Source: Aegilops tauschii subsp. strangulata (lineage: Eukaryota; Streptophyta; Magnoliopsida; Poales; Poaceae). Taken from it: a stretch of DNA of 64,000 nt. Shown in pieces: positions 32,451 through 43,471 of the stretch. The notes beneath the pieces are model-generated. The model was not told the origin of the DNA. It ran no database searches and worked only from the letters and a program-made list of their open reading frames with translations. The stretch covers positions 140,198,885 to 140,262,884 of the forward strand of contig NC_053038.3 of NCBI RefSeq assembly GCF_002575655.3. Reading direction: 5' to 3'. Both the position numbers and the translations under genes were made by a program. Within the stretch, counting starts at the first letter, position 1. The number at the start of each line of letters is the position of its first letter.

Positions 32451-32773
32451 GTGCTATCTGACGACGTCGACAACGTGGATGAAGATGGCCAGAGGACGTA
32501 CAAGAGGCAAATCCTCAGGGAGCTTTTACTGGGAATGCATAACAATCGTATTAGGACCTAGAACGGGGGCTATCGGTGCCCATTTTGCAACCAAAAGGTT
32601 CATGACAGATATCAAAGTGTTCTGGCGCATGCAAGAGGACGAGCCGTTGGCTCATTCAGGCAGAAGTATTCTCGCAGGGTGGCGCACGCCGCGTCCGCTG
32701 AGTACTTGGAGAAGCTTCAGGATTGTGCCAGTAGAGGAGTGAGATGTGGGATTACACAATGTAAGGCTATGTA
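32451..32773 (+). pseudogene. zf-XS gene, exon 2 (zinc finger, broken)
   Basis: Continues exon 1 in phase: VLSDDVDNVDEDGQRTYKRQ. A TAG at 32559-32561 stops the frame just before the finger. The same frame then reads YRCPFCNQKVHDRYQ...LAHARG and, further on, RRVAHAASAEYLEKL, which fits the zf-XS pattern: CPFC, a conserved Y, HA.G, and a second helix with H..A..YLE. The frame ends at TAG 32771-32773; no XS domain follows. It is probably a pseudogene or a gene fragment; the early stop could only be bypassed by alternative splicing. This is the only recognisable host gene domain in the window. Confidence 0.55.
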
Positions 32774-33494
32774 GTGTCTTAGTTATAAATGCGCTTGAGT
32801 ATGCTAAATGACGGTTGAAATATATATGGTTGAACTATAGTTGTGTACGACTTATTATCTATGTCCAAGTATGTTTAATCTATCTTTACCTAATAACAAA
32901 GCGCCCATTGCTTCTGCTCGCTCACCATCGTTATTTATTATTTTTGCGAAAAAAAAAATTGTACCGTGCTTATCCGAGGTGGTACTAAAAAAAAGTTGTC
33001 CGTCTGTGCATCGATAAATCTGGCCCGTCCTGCGGTCATGCATGCGGTGCCAGCACAACACCAATTTCCAGCGGGCCAGATCGACCTCCCGACCTAACCA
33101 AACCCCCGCAGCCACTTGCTCCAGATCTTGTTTTAGGACGTAATGTGTGGCTCGGCTAGTCCCATGATGAAACTTGTATCCCACAATTTGTGGCCTATCA
33201 TGAATAAAAACCGGCCTTTCAGCTCAAAAAAGAAAACCTTGCTCCAGATCTAAAGGAGTTCGATCCCGACCGCCTCGTCACCTCGAGAAGGAGCTCCCGG
33301 GACTGAGCCACCGCCACCCCCCACAGCAAGCATCGCCTCCTCGCTGCCTTTGCGCTCGGCCTCGCCACCGGCGACCAGCGCCATTGCCGGACCTCCATGC
33401 CTCGCACCCCTCTCCGTGCCTCTCCCCTTCCCCTCTATTTCTCTCTCTCACAAGGACTGCCTCTCCCCTTCTTCTACAGACTACAGGAGTAGCC
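32774..33494. other. Low-copy-looking spacer of the gene island
   Basis: Two short A runs near 32950 and 32990, then from about 33000 a CG-richer segment and a C/T-rich leader (33300-33490). No recognised gene or repeat. Confidence 0.4.
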
Positions 33495-33572
33495 ATGGCC
33501 ACCGATGACCGCCGCCTTGCCCGCCGTCCTTCCTCCCTGTCTTCGTCGCGATCAATCGCCGGGCTAGAAGAC
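33495..33572 (+). pseudogene. Start of an unrecognised gene, cut by an LTR-like sequence
   Basis: After a C/T-rich leader with ctctctctcac, an ATG in good context (gtagccatggcc) opens MATDDRRLARRPSSLSS. The frame ends within nine bases of the LTR-like insertion at 33573. Too short to identify; the leader is what suggests a real gene start. Confidence 0.3.
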
Positions 33573-34290
33573 TGTTAGAATTAATGGGCTAGGCCCATAG
33601 CAATTTCTGAAATCTCAAATAGTGGCACATGTGTAAAATGGCAAGTGGTGGTGCTAAAGTTTAGTCCCACCCCGGAAGTTGAAGAAGAGTTGGATCTCTT
33701 TATATAGTGGTTTCTCTCCACCACTCTAAGTGGTGTGTTGAGAAGAGAAAGGGAAGACCACACATGCGCGCTCGCTCACCTCGCCTGGCCGGGCCGTGGG
33801 AATGGTCCGCCAAAATTTGGTCCGTTGCCTTGCAGGGGCACAACTTCCTTTTGCCATTTTATTTTTATGTCTTGGCAGACAAGTTAATGATTTCTTGTCC
33901 GGTAAGTATACAAATTAGGGTTTTGCCTCATCTCACAACTTGCCCCGCTATCGTAGTCTACTCCATCCAAAACACCGGCGTGCATCGGCGCGTGGGAGAG
34001 CGGGTCTCCGGAACCGTTCGTCCTTGCGATCCTGCACCAGGAGAGGATGAATTAGGTTTTTGGGAAGCGCTCTGCATGAATGCTCACATTCGTCATCACG
34101 GGTCATCTTCCGTCCAAGTCGGGCGGTGCTACTCATCAACATCATTTGTTCATGTCTGTCTCTACAGCTGTTGTTTCATGGGCGCTGCTGCTATTCTGCA
34201 TGTTTTGCTGTTGTTTCATCATCTATGTTTACTTATGTCTAAATGTGGGATATGGATGCACTCAGTTCGGTTGATAGAATTTTATGCATA
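33573..34290 (+). repeat. Probable LTR or LTR fragment
   Basis: Begins tgttagaattaatgggctag and has a TATA-like ctctttatatagtgg at about 33692-33706, followed by the sort of leader seen in LTRs. Neither its right end nor a matching target duplication could be fixed, and no PBS follows. It may be a copia solo LTR. Confidence 0.4.
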
Positions 34291-34299
34291 TTAGGGTGT

Positions 34300-34904
34300 T
34301 TAGTGTGGGTAAAACTTTCAGATTCAACCGATGAAGGAAAAGTGGAACCACCCTGAAACGTTGTTATTTTCCCAAATTGAAACCATGTGCAATGACTTCC
34401 ATTTTCCCAGATACGTCAATCACACACGGTTGGCTCTAGCAAACCGTTGCCTCCAAAACTATTTGTGGGACAGAAAACCCTCACCACCCAATTCAAAAAG
34501 GAAAAAAGAAAACCCTCACCACCCAATACAAAAAGGGGAAAATAAAACCCTCACCATCCCCACGTCACAAAAACCCTCACCCCGCTCGCCACCCCCTCAG
34601 ACCTGCACAAGCTCCATCGCGACTTTGCATGGCATCGCCTATCGCCGTGGCAACCACTTAGCTCAACACCTGTTACCACCGCTAGGCTGTCGGCAAACTC
34701 CACCGCATTTTTCCACTTTCTCTTGCCGCCACCTATCGTCGTCGACTTTCTCGACGCTGATTGCCGTCGTCCCAACTCTGCCCGATTGGGGAATCCGCCG
34801 TATTGAGGTTTTCTTCTCATGGACAACAAGGTAACTAATTTAATGATATATCCTCTCATCCCTTATCCTAGTTCATCTGCCTCCTTTAATCACCCGGCCT
34901 AAAT
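34300..34904 (+). other. Unrecognised low-copy stretch with AAAACCCTCACC repeats
   Basis: The 12-mer aaaaccctcacc recurs four times between 34484 and 34580, two of the copies in a longer duplicated phrase (accacccaat[t/a]caaaaagg). A gene-like C-rich stretch follows and ends in acaaggtaact at about 34830, a possible splice donor. No known domain in any frame. Confidence 0.3.
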
Positions 34905-35632
34905 TGATGACCCACAAGTATAGGGGATCAATCGTAGTCCTTTCGATAAGTAAGAGTGTCGAACCCAACAAGGAGCAGAAGGAAATGACAAGCGGTTTTT
35001 AGCAAGGTATTCTCTGCAAGCACTGAAATTGTAAGTAGCGAGTAGTTTGATAGCAAGGTAATTTGTAATGAGCAAGTAACGGTAATAACAAATAGTATGA
35101 AAAAAGGTATCCCAATCCTTTTTTGGCAAAGGACAGGCCAAAACGGCCTCTTACGATAAGCAAAGCGTTCTTGAGGGTACACGGGAATTTCATCTAGTCA
35201 CTTTCATCATTTTGGTTTTATTTGTGTTCGCTACTTTGATAACTTGATATGTGGGTGGACCGGTGCTTAGGTGTTGTTCTTCAACAAACCTCCTACTTAT
35301 GATTAACCCCCTCGCAAGCATCCATAACTACGGGAAAAGTATTAAGATAAAATCTAACCATAGCATTAAACTTTTGGATCCAAATCAGTCCCTTACGAAG
35401 TAGCGCATAAACTAGGGTTTAAGATTCTGTCAGTCTCGCAACCCATCATCTAATAAATACTCCACAATACATTCCCTTAGGCCCTAATAAGGTGAATTTC
35501 CATGTAGTCGACGTTCACATGACACCACTAAGGGAATCACAACATACATACCATCAAAATATCAAACACATATCAAGTTCACATGATTACTTGCAACAAG
35601 ATTTCTTCAGTGACCTCAAGAACAAAAGTAAC
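34905..35632 (-). repeat. Type A 3' LTR, first part
   Basis: Starts tgatgacccacaagtatagg (reverse of the LTR end). It is interrupted at 35632 by the Sabrina-type element, whose duplication gtaac is at 35628-35632 and 43017-43021. A taaat at 34900-34904 would be the element's own target duplication. Confidence 0.8.
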
Positions 35633-37307
35633 TGATATGTCTCCAACGTATCTATGATTTGTGAAGTATTCATGCTATTATATTATCCATCTTGAATGTT
35701 TATGGGCTTTATTATGCACTTTTATATTACTTTTGGGACTAACCTATTAACCCAGAACCCAGTGCCAGCTTCTGTTTTTTTCCCTTGTTTCAGTATTTCG
35801 CAGAAAAGGAATATCAAACGGAGTCCAAACGGAATGAAACCTTCGGGAGAGTTATTTTTGGACCGGAAGCAATCTAGAAGACTTGGAGTGTACGTAAGGG
35901 AAGCAACGAGGAAGGCACGAGGCAGGGGGCGCGCCCACCCCCTGGGCGCGCCCTCCACCCTCGTGGCTCCCCTTACCGACTTCTTTTGCCTATATATATC
36001 CATATGCCCTAAAACCATCGGGGAACATAATAGATTGGGAGTTCCGCCGCCGCAAGCCTCTGTAGCCACCAAAAACCAATCGGGACCCTGTTCCGGCACC
36101 CTGCCGGAGGGGGGATCCCTCACCGGTGGCCATCTTCATCATCCCGACGCTCTCCATGACGAGGAGGGAGTAGTTCACCCTCGGGGCTGAGGGTATGCAC
36201 CAGTAGCTATATGTTTCATCTCTCCCTCTCTCTCGTGTTCTTGAGGTGGTATGATCTTGATGTATCGCGAGCTTTGCTATTATAGTTGGATCTTATGATG
36301 TTTCTCCCCCTCTACTCTCTTGTAATGGATTGAGTTTTCCCTTTGAAGTTATCTTATCAGATTGAGTCTTTAAGGATTTGAGAACACTTGATGTATGTCT
36401 TGCCGTGCTTATTTGTGGTGACAATGGGATATCACGTGATCCACTTGATGTATGTTTTGGTGATCAACTTGCGGGTTCCGCCCATGAACCTATGCATAGG
36501 TGTTGGCACACGTTTTCGTCTTGACTCTCCGGTAGAAACTTTGGGGCACTCTTTGAAGTACTTTGTGTTGGTTGAATAGATGAATCTGAGATTGTGTGAT
36601 GCATATCGTATAATCATACCCACGGATACTTGAGGTGACATTGGAGTATCTAGGTGACATTAGGGTTTTGGTTGATTTGTGTCTTAAGGTGTTATTCTAG
36701 TACGAACTCTATGATAGATCGAACGGAAATAATAGCTTCATGTTATTTTACTACGAACTCTTGAATAGATCGATCAGAAAGAATAACTTTGAGGTGGTTT
36801 CGTACCCTACAATAATCTCTTCGTTTGTTCTCCGCTATTAGTGACTTTGGAGTAACTCTTTGTTGCATGTTGAGGGATAGTTATATGATCCAATTATGTT
36901 ATTATTGTTGAGAGAACTTGCACTAGTGAAAGTATGAACCCTAGGCCTTGTTTCCTAGCATTGCAACACCGTTTACGCTCACTTTTTTCACTTGTTACCT
37001 TGCTGTTTTTATATTTTCAGATTACAAAAACCTATATCTACCATCCATATTGCACTTGTATCACCATCTCTTCGCCGAACTAGTGCACTTATACAATTTA
37101 CCATTGTATTGGGTGTGGTAGGGACACAAGAGACTCTTTGTTATTTGGTTGCAGGGTTGCTTGAGAGAGACCATCTTCATCCTACGCCTCCCATGGATTG
37201 ATAAACCTTAGGTCATCCACTTGAGGGAAATTTGCTACTGTCCTACAAACCTCTGCACTTGGAGGCCCAACAATGTCTACAAGAAGAAGGTTGCGTAGTA
37301 AACATCA
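35633..37307 (+). repeat. 5' LTR of the Sabrina-type element
   Basis: tgatatgtctccaacgtatc ... gtaaacatca. TATA run cctatatatatccatat at about 35988. A short CT-rich tract lies at about 36217-36233 where the other Sabrina LTRs have a CT/GA microsatellite. Confidence 0.9.
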
Positions 37308-37317
37308 AGCTCTTTTC

Positions 37318-37397
37318 TGGTGCCGTTGCCGGGGAGGCTAGGTAAGTGGCACTCACACCCCGTCAACTAAGCTCTTTTCTGGCGCCGTTGCCGGGGA
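37318..37397 (+). other. Duplicated primer binding site
   Basis: A 62-bp unit beginning agctcttttctgg is repeated (37308 and 37370). PBS copy 1 (37318-37335) reads tggtgccgttgccgggga; copy 2 (37380-37397) reads tggcgccgttgccgggga. The second matches perfectly the 3' end of plant tRNA-Asp, the usual Athila primer; the first has one mismatch. Confidence 0.75.
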
Positions 37398-37493
37398 GGT
37401 GAGTGCTTGAAGGTATATCTTTAGATCTTGCAATTGAACCTTTTTCTTTCTTGTTTTATCACTAGTATAGTCTATAAAAGAAAACTACAGAAA

Positions 37494-38426
37494 ATGGAAT
37501 TAACGGTGCCTCATATGCTTCATCTTTTTAATGTATTTCGTGAAAATGATGGGAAGGAAAATTGTTCTCAAGTACTAGAAGAAGAATTACATAGAATGCT
37601 TGGCATAAAATATTTGAATGATGAGCATGATTGCAATGTTGTTAGTATACATTCCTTGAATATCCATGATGCTAATGATATGCAAAGCCACAAGCTTGGG
37701 GAATCTATGTTTGATGAAGATGATATCTTTTGTCCCCCAAGTTTTGATGAGCAAGTTTATTATGATGAAAGCATGCCTCCTATTTATGATGATTATATTG
37801 ATGAAAGTGGATTTGGAGAGGTCATGACTTTATTTAGTGATGAATCCACTATTTCGGAAGAGGTTCCAATTGATTATGATAACAAAGTTGCTATTTATGA
37901 TGATTATTTTGATGACATGTATGCTATTAAGAATAATGATAACCATGAAAATTGTCATCATGGTTTTAGTTTTCAATTGGATTATGCTTCACATGATAGT
38001 TATTTTGTTGAGTTTGCTCCCACTATTCCGAATGAGAAGAATTTTCCTTATGTGGAGAGTAATAAATTTTCTATGCTTGTAGATCATGAAAAGAATGCTT
38101 TATGTGCTGGTTATATTGTTGAATTCATTCATGATGCTACTGAAAATTATTATGAGGGAGGAATATATGCTTGTATGAATTGCAATAATATCAAGTTTTC
38201 TCTCTATGTGCTTAAAGTTCTAAAGTTATGCTTGTTTTGCCTTCCTATGCTAGTTGATTATTGTTGCCATAAGTTGTTTGCTGACAAAATCCCTATGCAT
38301 AGGAAGTTGGTTAGACTTAAATGTGCCAGTCATATTCTTCATGTTGCTCTCTTTGTGTTTCAATTTTTATCTTTTATGCGAGCATCATTGAAATCATCAT
38401 GCCTAGCTAGGGGCGTTAACCGTTAG
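37494..38426 (+). CDS. Sabrina-type ORF, 310 residues, unknown function
   Basis: ATG at 37494 (MELTVPHMLHLFNVF), TAG at 38424-38426, no internal stop. Residues about 60-165 are very acidic and Tyr-rich (IYDDYIDESGFGE, IYDDYFDDMYAI). Two hydrophobic stretches lie in the C-terminal third, LYVLKVLKLCLFCLPMLVDY and SHILHVALFVFQFLSF. They are broken by a basic, Cys/His-containing segment and could be membrane-associated. The ORF has no similarity that I can see to gag, protease, RT or integrase. It follows the PBS where gag would be. It is one of only two sizeable intact retroelement ORFs in the window. A cis-acting packaging or leader role is possible; nothing in the sequence proves it. Confidence 0.6.
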   Translation: MELTVPHMLHLFNVFRENDGKENCSQVLEEELHRMLGIKYLNDEHDCNVVSIHSLNIHDANDMQSHKLGESMFDEDDIFCPPSFDEQVYYDESMPPIYDDYIDESGFGEVMTLFSDESTISEEVPIDYDNKVAIYDDYFDDMYAIKNNDNHENCHHGFSFQLDYASHDSYFVEFAPTIPNEKNFPYVESNKFSMLVDHEKNALCAGYIVEFIHDATENYYEGGIYACMNCNNIKFSLYVLKVLKLCLFCLPMLVDYCCHKLFADKIPMHRKLVRLKCASHILHVALFVFQFLSFMRASLKSSCLARGVNR

Positions 38427-40699
38427 CGCTTGTTGGGAGGCAACCCAATTTTATTTGTGTTCCTTGCTTTTTGTTCCTATTTAGTAATAAATAAATCATC
38501 TAGCCTCTGGTTAGATGTGGTTTTATGTTTTAATTAGTGTTTGTGCCAAGTAAGACCTATAGGATCTTCTTGGATGATAATTATTTGATCTTGCTGAAAA
38601 AGACAGAAACTTTCTGCTCACGAAATTTTTTGTTAAAAATCACAAGAAAGTGGTAAAATACTGATTCCAATTGCAGTAGATCAATAACCAAATTATCTAG
38701 GTCGTCCTATTTTGGCAGAAATTTATGAGTTCCAGAAATTTGCGTTTGCTACAGATTACTACAGACTGTTCTGGTTTTGACAGATTCTGTTTTCTATGTG
38801 TTGTTTGCTTATTTTGATGAATCTATGAGTAGTATCGGAGGGTATGAACCATAGAGAAGTTGGAATACAGTATATATTACACTAATATGAATTTAGAATG
38901 AGTTCATTACAGTACCTTGAAGTGGTGTTTTGTTTTCTTCCGCTAACGGAGCTCACGAGATTTTCTCTTAAGTTTTGTGTTGTGAAGTTTTCAAGTTTTG
39001 GGTAAAGATTCGATGGACTATGGAATAAGGAGTGGCAAGAGCCTAAGCTTGGGGATGCCCAAGGCACCCCAAGGTAATATTCAAGGACAACCAAAAGCCT
39101 AAGCTTGGGGATGCCCCGGATGACATCCCCTCTTTCGTCTTCGTTCATCGGTAACTTTACTTGGAGCTATATTTTTATTCACCACATGATATGTGTTTTC
39201 CTTGGAGCGTCATTTTATTTGTTAACCTTGCTGGATGTTTCAATAAAATACCAAGATCTGAAATTCTTAAATGAGAGAGAGTCTTCACATAGCTAAATAA
39301 TTATTTAACTACTCATTGATCTTCACTTATATCTTTTTGGAGTAGGTTGTCATTTACTCGTGTGCTTCACTTATATCCTATGAGTAAATGGTTGAATGAT
39401 TTGAATGTCATAAATCTGAAATCATATATGTTTCATATGCCTTTCCCATGGGGAGTAATGCCTTCACATATAAGAAGTAGAGGTGGTAAATTTATTGAAG
39501 GTTAGCAAACATTGTATTGGTCACTTGAACAATTCATGAAATAATATTGAAGGAAGAGAGATTTCACATATGAATATACTATCTTGGACATCTTTTGCAA
39601 TTGTGAGAACTCATTAAAATGACATGCTAAAAGGTTGATGTTGGACAAGGAAGACAACGTACTGGGTTATGTTTTCTTATATCCGAAATAAAGTATATTG
39701 TCATGGATCGGCCAACATGTTGAACTTGCCTTTCCCCCTCATGCTAGCCAAATTCTTTGCACCAAGTAGAGATACTACTTGAGCTTCCAAACATCCCTTA
39801 AACCAGTATTGCCATGAGAGTCCACCATACCTACCTATGGATTGAGTAAGATCCTTCAAGCAAGTTGTCATCGGTGCATGCAATAAAAATTGCTCTCTAA
39901 ATATGTATGATCTTTTAGTGTGGAGAAAATAAGCTTTATACGATCATTGTGATATGGAAGAAATAAAAGCGACAGACTGCATAATAAAGGTCCCTATCAC
40001 AAGTGGCAATATAAAGTGATGTTCCCTCGCATTAAGATTTTGTGCATCCAACTATAAAAGTGCATGGCAACCTCTGCTTGCCTCTGCGAAGGGCCTATCT
40101 TTTATTATTGTCTTTTACCTTATGCAAGAGTCATGGTGATCTTCACCTTTCCTTTTTACAATTTATCCTTTGGCAAGCACCTTGTGTTGGAAAGATTCTG
40201 ATATATATGTCCAATTGGATGTAAGGCATCATGAACTATTATTGTTGACATTACCCATGAGGTAAAAGGTTGGGGGGCGAATCTATAAGCCCTATCTTTC
40301 TCTGTGTGTGATTAAAACTTTGGACCCATAAATATCGCGTGAGTGTTAGCGATTGTGAAAGACTATATGATAGTTGAGTATGTGGGGTTTGCTAAATTAA
40401 AGCTCTGACATAGACTCCTCCTGAAAATAAGATGAATTGTAATTGTTTGATGACTGATAACACGGTTTGTTAGTTTTCAAGAAAGTTTATGATCTATACT
40501 TTAACATGTGAATAGCTTGTTACTTGATCATGAGAAGCTTTATGAGTTGAGCTACTGTTATGATATATAATGATGCTAGAAAAAGTGATCGGAACTATCA
40601 TTAGTCAAACTTGTGCACCTGCTAGCATTCACACTTCATAAATTCTTTCTTTTATCATTTACCTACTCGAGGACGAGCAGGAATTAAGCTTGGGGATGC
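38427..40699 (+). other. Non-coding 3' region and PPT of the Sabrina-type element
   Basis: Begins with ttgggaggcaacccaa, which is shared, inverted, with the gag-protease element at about 48730-48752. The 14-mer aagcttggggatgc occurs at 39045-39058, 39101-39114 and 40686-40699; the last is the PPT next to the 3' LTR. Otherwise AT-rich without ORFs. Confidence 0.75.
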
Positions 40700-43016
40700 T
40701 GATACGTCTCCAACGTATCTATAATTTATGAAGTATTCATGCTATTATATTATCCATCTTGGATGTTTATGGGCTTTATTATGCACTTTTATATTACTTT
40801 TGGGACTAACCTATTAACCCAGAGCCAAGTGCCAGTTTCTGTTTTTTCCCTTGTTTCAGTATTTCGCAGAAAAGGAATATCAAACGGAGTCCAAACGGAA
40901 TGAAACCTTCGGGAGAGTTATTTTTGGAATGGAAGCAATCCAGAAGAGTTGGAGTGTATGTAAGGGAAGCAACGAGGAACGCACGAGGCCGGGGGCGCGC
41001 CCTCCACCCTCATGGGCCCCTCGTGGCTCCCCTTATCGACTTCTTTCGCCTATATATATCCATATACCCTAAAACCATTGGGGAACATAATAGATTGGGA
41101 GTTCCGCCGCCGCAAGCCTCTGTAGCCACCAAAAACCAATCGGGACCCTGTTCCGGCACCCTGCCGGAGGGGGGATCCCTCACCGGTGGCCATCTTCATC
41201 ATCCCGGCGCTCTCCATGACGAGGAGGGAGTAGTTCACCCTCGGGGCTGAGGGTATGTACCAGTAGCTATGTGTTTGATCTCTCTCTCTCTCTCTTGTGT
41301 TCTTGAGGTGGTACTATCTTGATGTATCGCGAGCTTTGCTATTATAGTTGGATCTTATGATGTTTCTCCCCCTCTACTCTCTTGTAATGGATTGAGTTTT
41401 CCCTTTGAAGTTATCTTATCGGATTGAGTCTTTAAGGATTTGAGAACACTTCATGTATGTCTTGCTGTTCTTATCTGTCGTGACAATGGGATATCACGTG
41501 ATCCACTTGATGTATGTTTTGGTGATCAACTTGCGGGTTCCGCCCATGTCGGGGATATACCACGCGGTATGACCCGGCCGGAAGTATGACCCGGCCGGAC
41601 TTGGCGCTTCACCGTGACCCGCCGGAGGACTGGCGACTCACGGGTCTGGCGGCTCACTGTCAGACGACTCACGAGCCTGATGACTCACGGATGACCCTGA
41701 CGGCGGGTCAGATAGAAGACTAGGCCCAAGGCCCAGAAGGCCGGCTCATGTGATGGTGGGCCGGCTTAAAAGGAAAGGGATGACGAATATTTCCTTTACG
41801 CGGAAGCAAGACCTGGACTTGTACTCAACTTGTAAGAAAAGATAGACTAGTCCTAGTCCTACTAGGACTCCGCATGTAACCCGCCCCTCTAACTTATATA
41901 AGGAGGGGCAGGGCACCTTAAAGAGGGACAAGTAACAAGAAACAATCTCTAGGGCTAGACACCGAGAGCCGGTTTCCGGCGACTCTCCCGTGATCATAAT
42001 GAGACCTAGCCTCAAACAGCATGTAGGGTTGTTACCGGATGATGTTTCCCGGGGCCCGAAGCTGTCTAAATTCTTGTCTTGTGTTGCGTCTCTCGATTCC
42101 GATCAACCCCTCTCAAGCTACCACATAGATGCATTGGCCTCACGACTAAGTCCTCACACTAGGACATCTGCCGTGACAATTCCACGACAGCCCATGAACC
42201 TATGCATAGGGGTTGGCACACGTTTTCGTCTTGACTCTCCGGCAGAAACTTTGGGGCACTCTTTGAAGTACTTTGTGTTGGTTGAATAGATGAATCTGAG
42301 ATTGTGTGATGCATATCGTATAATCATACACACGGATACTTGAGGTGACATTGGAGTATCTAGGTTACATTAGGGTTTTGGTTGATTTGTGTCTTAAGGT
42401 GTTATTCTAGTACGAACTCTATGATAGATCAAACGGAAAGAATAGCTTCGTGTTATTTTACTACAAACTCTTGAATAGATCGATCCGAAAGAATAACTTT
42501 GAGGTGGTTTCGTACCCTACAATAATCTCTTCGTTTGTTCTCCGCTATTAGTGACTTTGGAGTGACTCTTTGTTGCATGTTGAGGGATAGTTATATGATC
42601 CAATTATGTTATTATTGTTGAGAGAACTTGCACTAGTGAAAGTATGAACCCTAGGCCTTGTTTCCTAGAATTGCAACACCGTTGATGCTCACTTTTTCGC
42701 TTGTTACCTTGCTATTTTTATATTTTCAGATTATAAAAACCTATATCTACCATCCATATTGCACTTGTATCACCATCTCTTCACTGAACTAGTGCACCTA
42801 TACAATTTACCATTGTATTGGGTGTGTTGGGGACACAAGAGACTCTTTTTTATTTGGTTGTAGGGTTGCTTGAGAGAGACCATCTTCATCCTACGCCTCC
42901 CACGGATTGATAAACCTTAGGTCATCCACTTGAGGGCAATTTGCTACTGTCCTACAAACCTCTGCACTTGGAGGCCCAACAACGTCTACAAGAAGAAGGT
43001 TGCATAGTAGACATCA
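40700..43016 (+). repeat. 3' LTR of the Sabrina-type element, with nested solo LTR
   Basis: tgatacgtctccaacgtatc ... gtagacatca. It is interrupted at 41547-42189. The TATA run is near 41050 and a CT microsatellite is at about 41278-41295. Confidence 0.9.
41547..42189 (+). repeat. Solo LTR (643 bp) nested in the Sabrina 3' LTR
   Basis: Runs from tgtcggggatataccacgcg to gacaattccacgaca, flanked by gccca at 41542-41546 and 42190-42194; removing it restores the homologous 5' LTR sequence (ccgcccatgaacc). It begins with tandem gtatgacccggccgga motifs and has a TATA box, cttatataagg, at about 41891. Family not recognised. Confidence 0.85.
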
Positions 43017-43021
43017 GTAAC

Positions 43022-43471
43022 TACTCACAAATGATAATCATGCTCAAGATCAGAGGGGTATTAAATAGCATAATGGATCTGAACATATAATTTTCCACCA
43101 AATAAACCATATAGTAATCAACTACAAGATGTAATCAATAGTACTAGTCACCCACAAGCACCAATCTAAGGTTCTGGTGCAAAGATTGAACACAAGAGAT
43201 GAACTAGGGTTTGAGACGAGATGGTGCTATTGAAGATGTTGATGGAGATTGTCCTCCCCAAGATAGGAGAGTTGTTGGTGATGATGATGACGATGATTTC
43301 CCCCTCCGGGAGGGAAGTTCCCCCGGCGGAATCACTCCGCCGGAGGGCAAAAGTGCTCCTGCCCAAGTTCCGCCTCGAGATGGCGACGCTTCGTCCTGAA
43401 AGTCCTCTCCTTATTTTTTCTAGGTCAAAATGACTTATATACCAGAAGAGGGGCACCGAAGGTGGGCCAAG
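43022..43471 (-). repeat. Type A 3' LTR, second part
   Basis: Continues the LTR exactly where 35632 left it (tactcacaaatg, equivalent to gtgagtagtta in the + copy). It is ended at 43471 by a Sabrina LTR fragment; the remaining ~290 bp are not found. Confidence 0.75.

Larger units (their letters stand above)
35633..43016 (+). mobile_element. Complete Sabrina-type Athila element
   Basis: Target duplication gtaac on both sides. 5' LTR 35633-37307 (1675 bp), duplicated PBS 37318-37397, one ORF (37494-38426), non-coding 38427-40685, PPT aagcttggggatgc 40686-40699, 3' LTR 40700-43016 (1669 bp without the 648 bp added by a nested solo LTR). There is no gag, protease, RT or integrase, so the element must depend on others for mobility. 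Confidence 0.85.

Noticed and set aside
32855..33184. 109-codon frame on the - strand
   Set aside because: No known domain, AT-rich runs inside, and no conserved start; not supported as a gene.
34331..34834. 167-codon frame in the island
   Set aside because: Composition follows simple repeats (aaaaccctcacc) and no motif is seen; described only as an unrecognised stretch.
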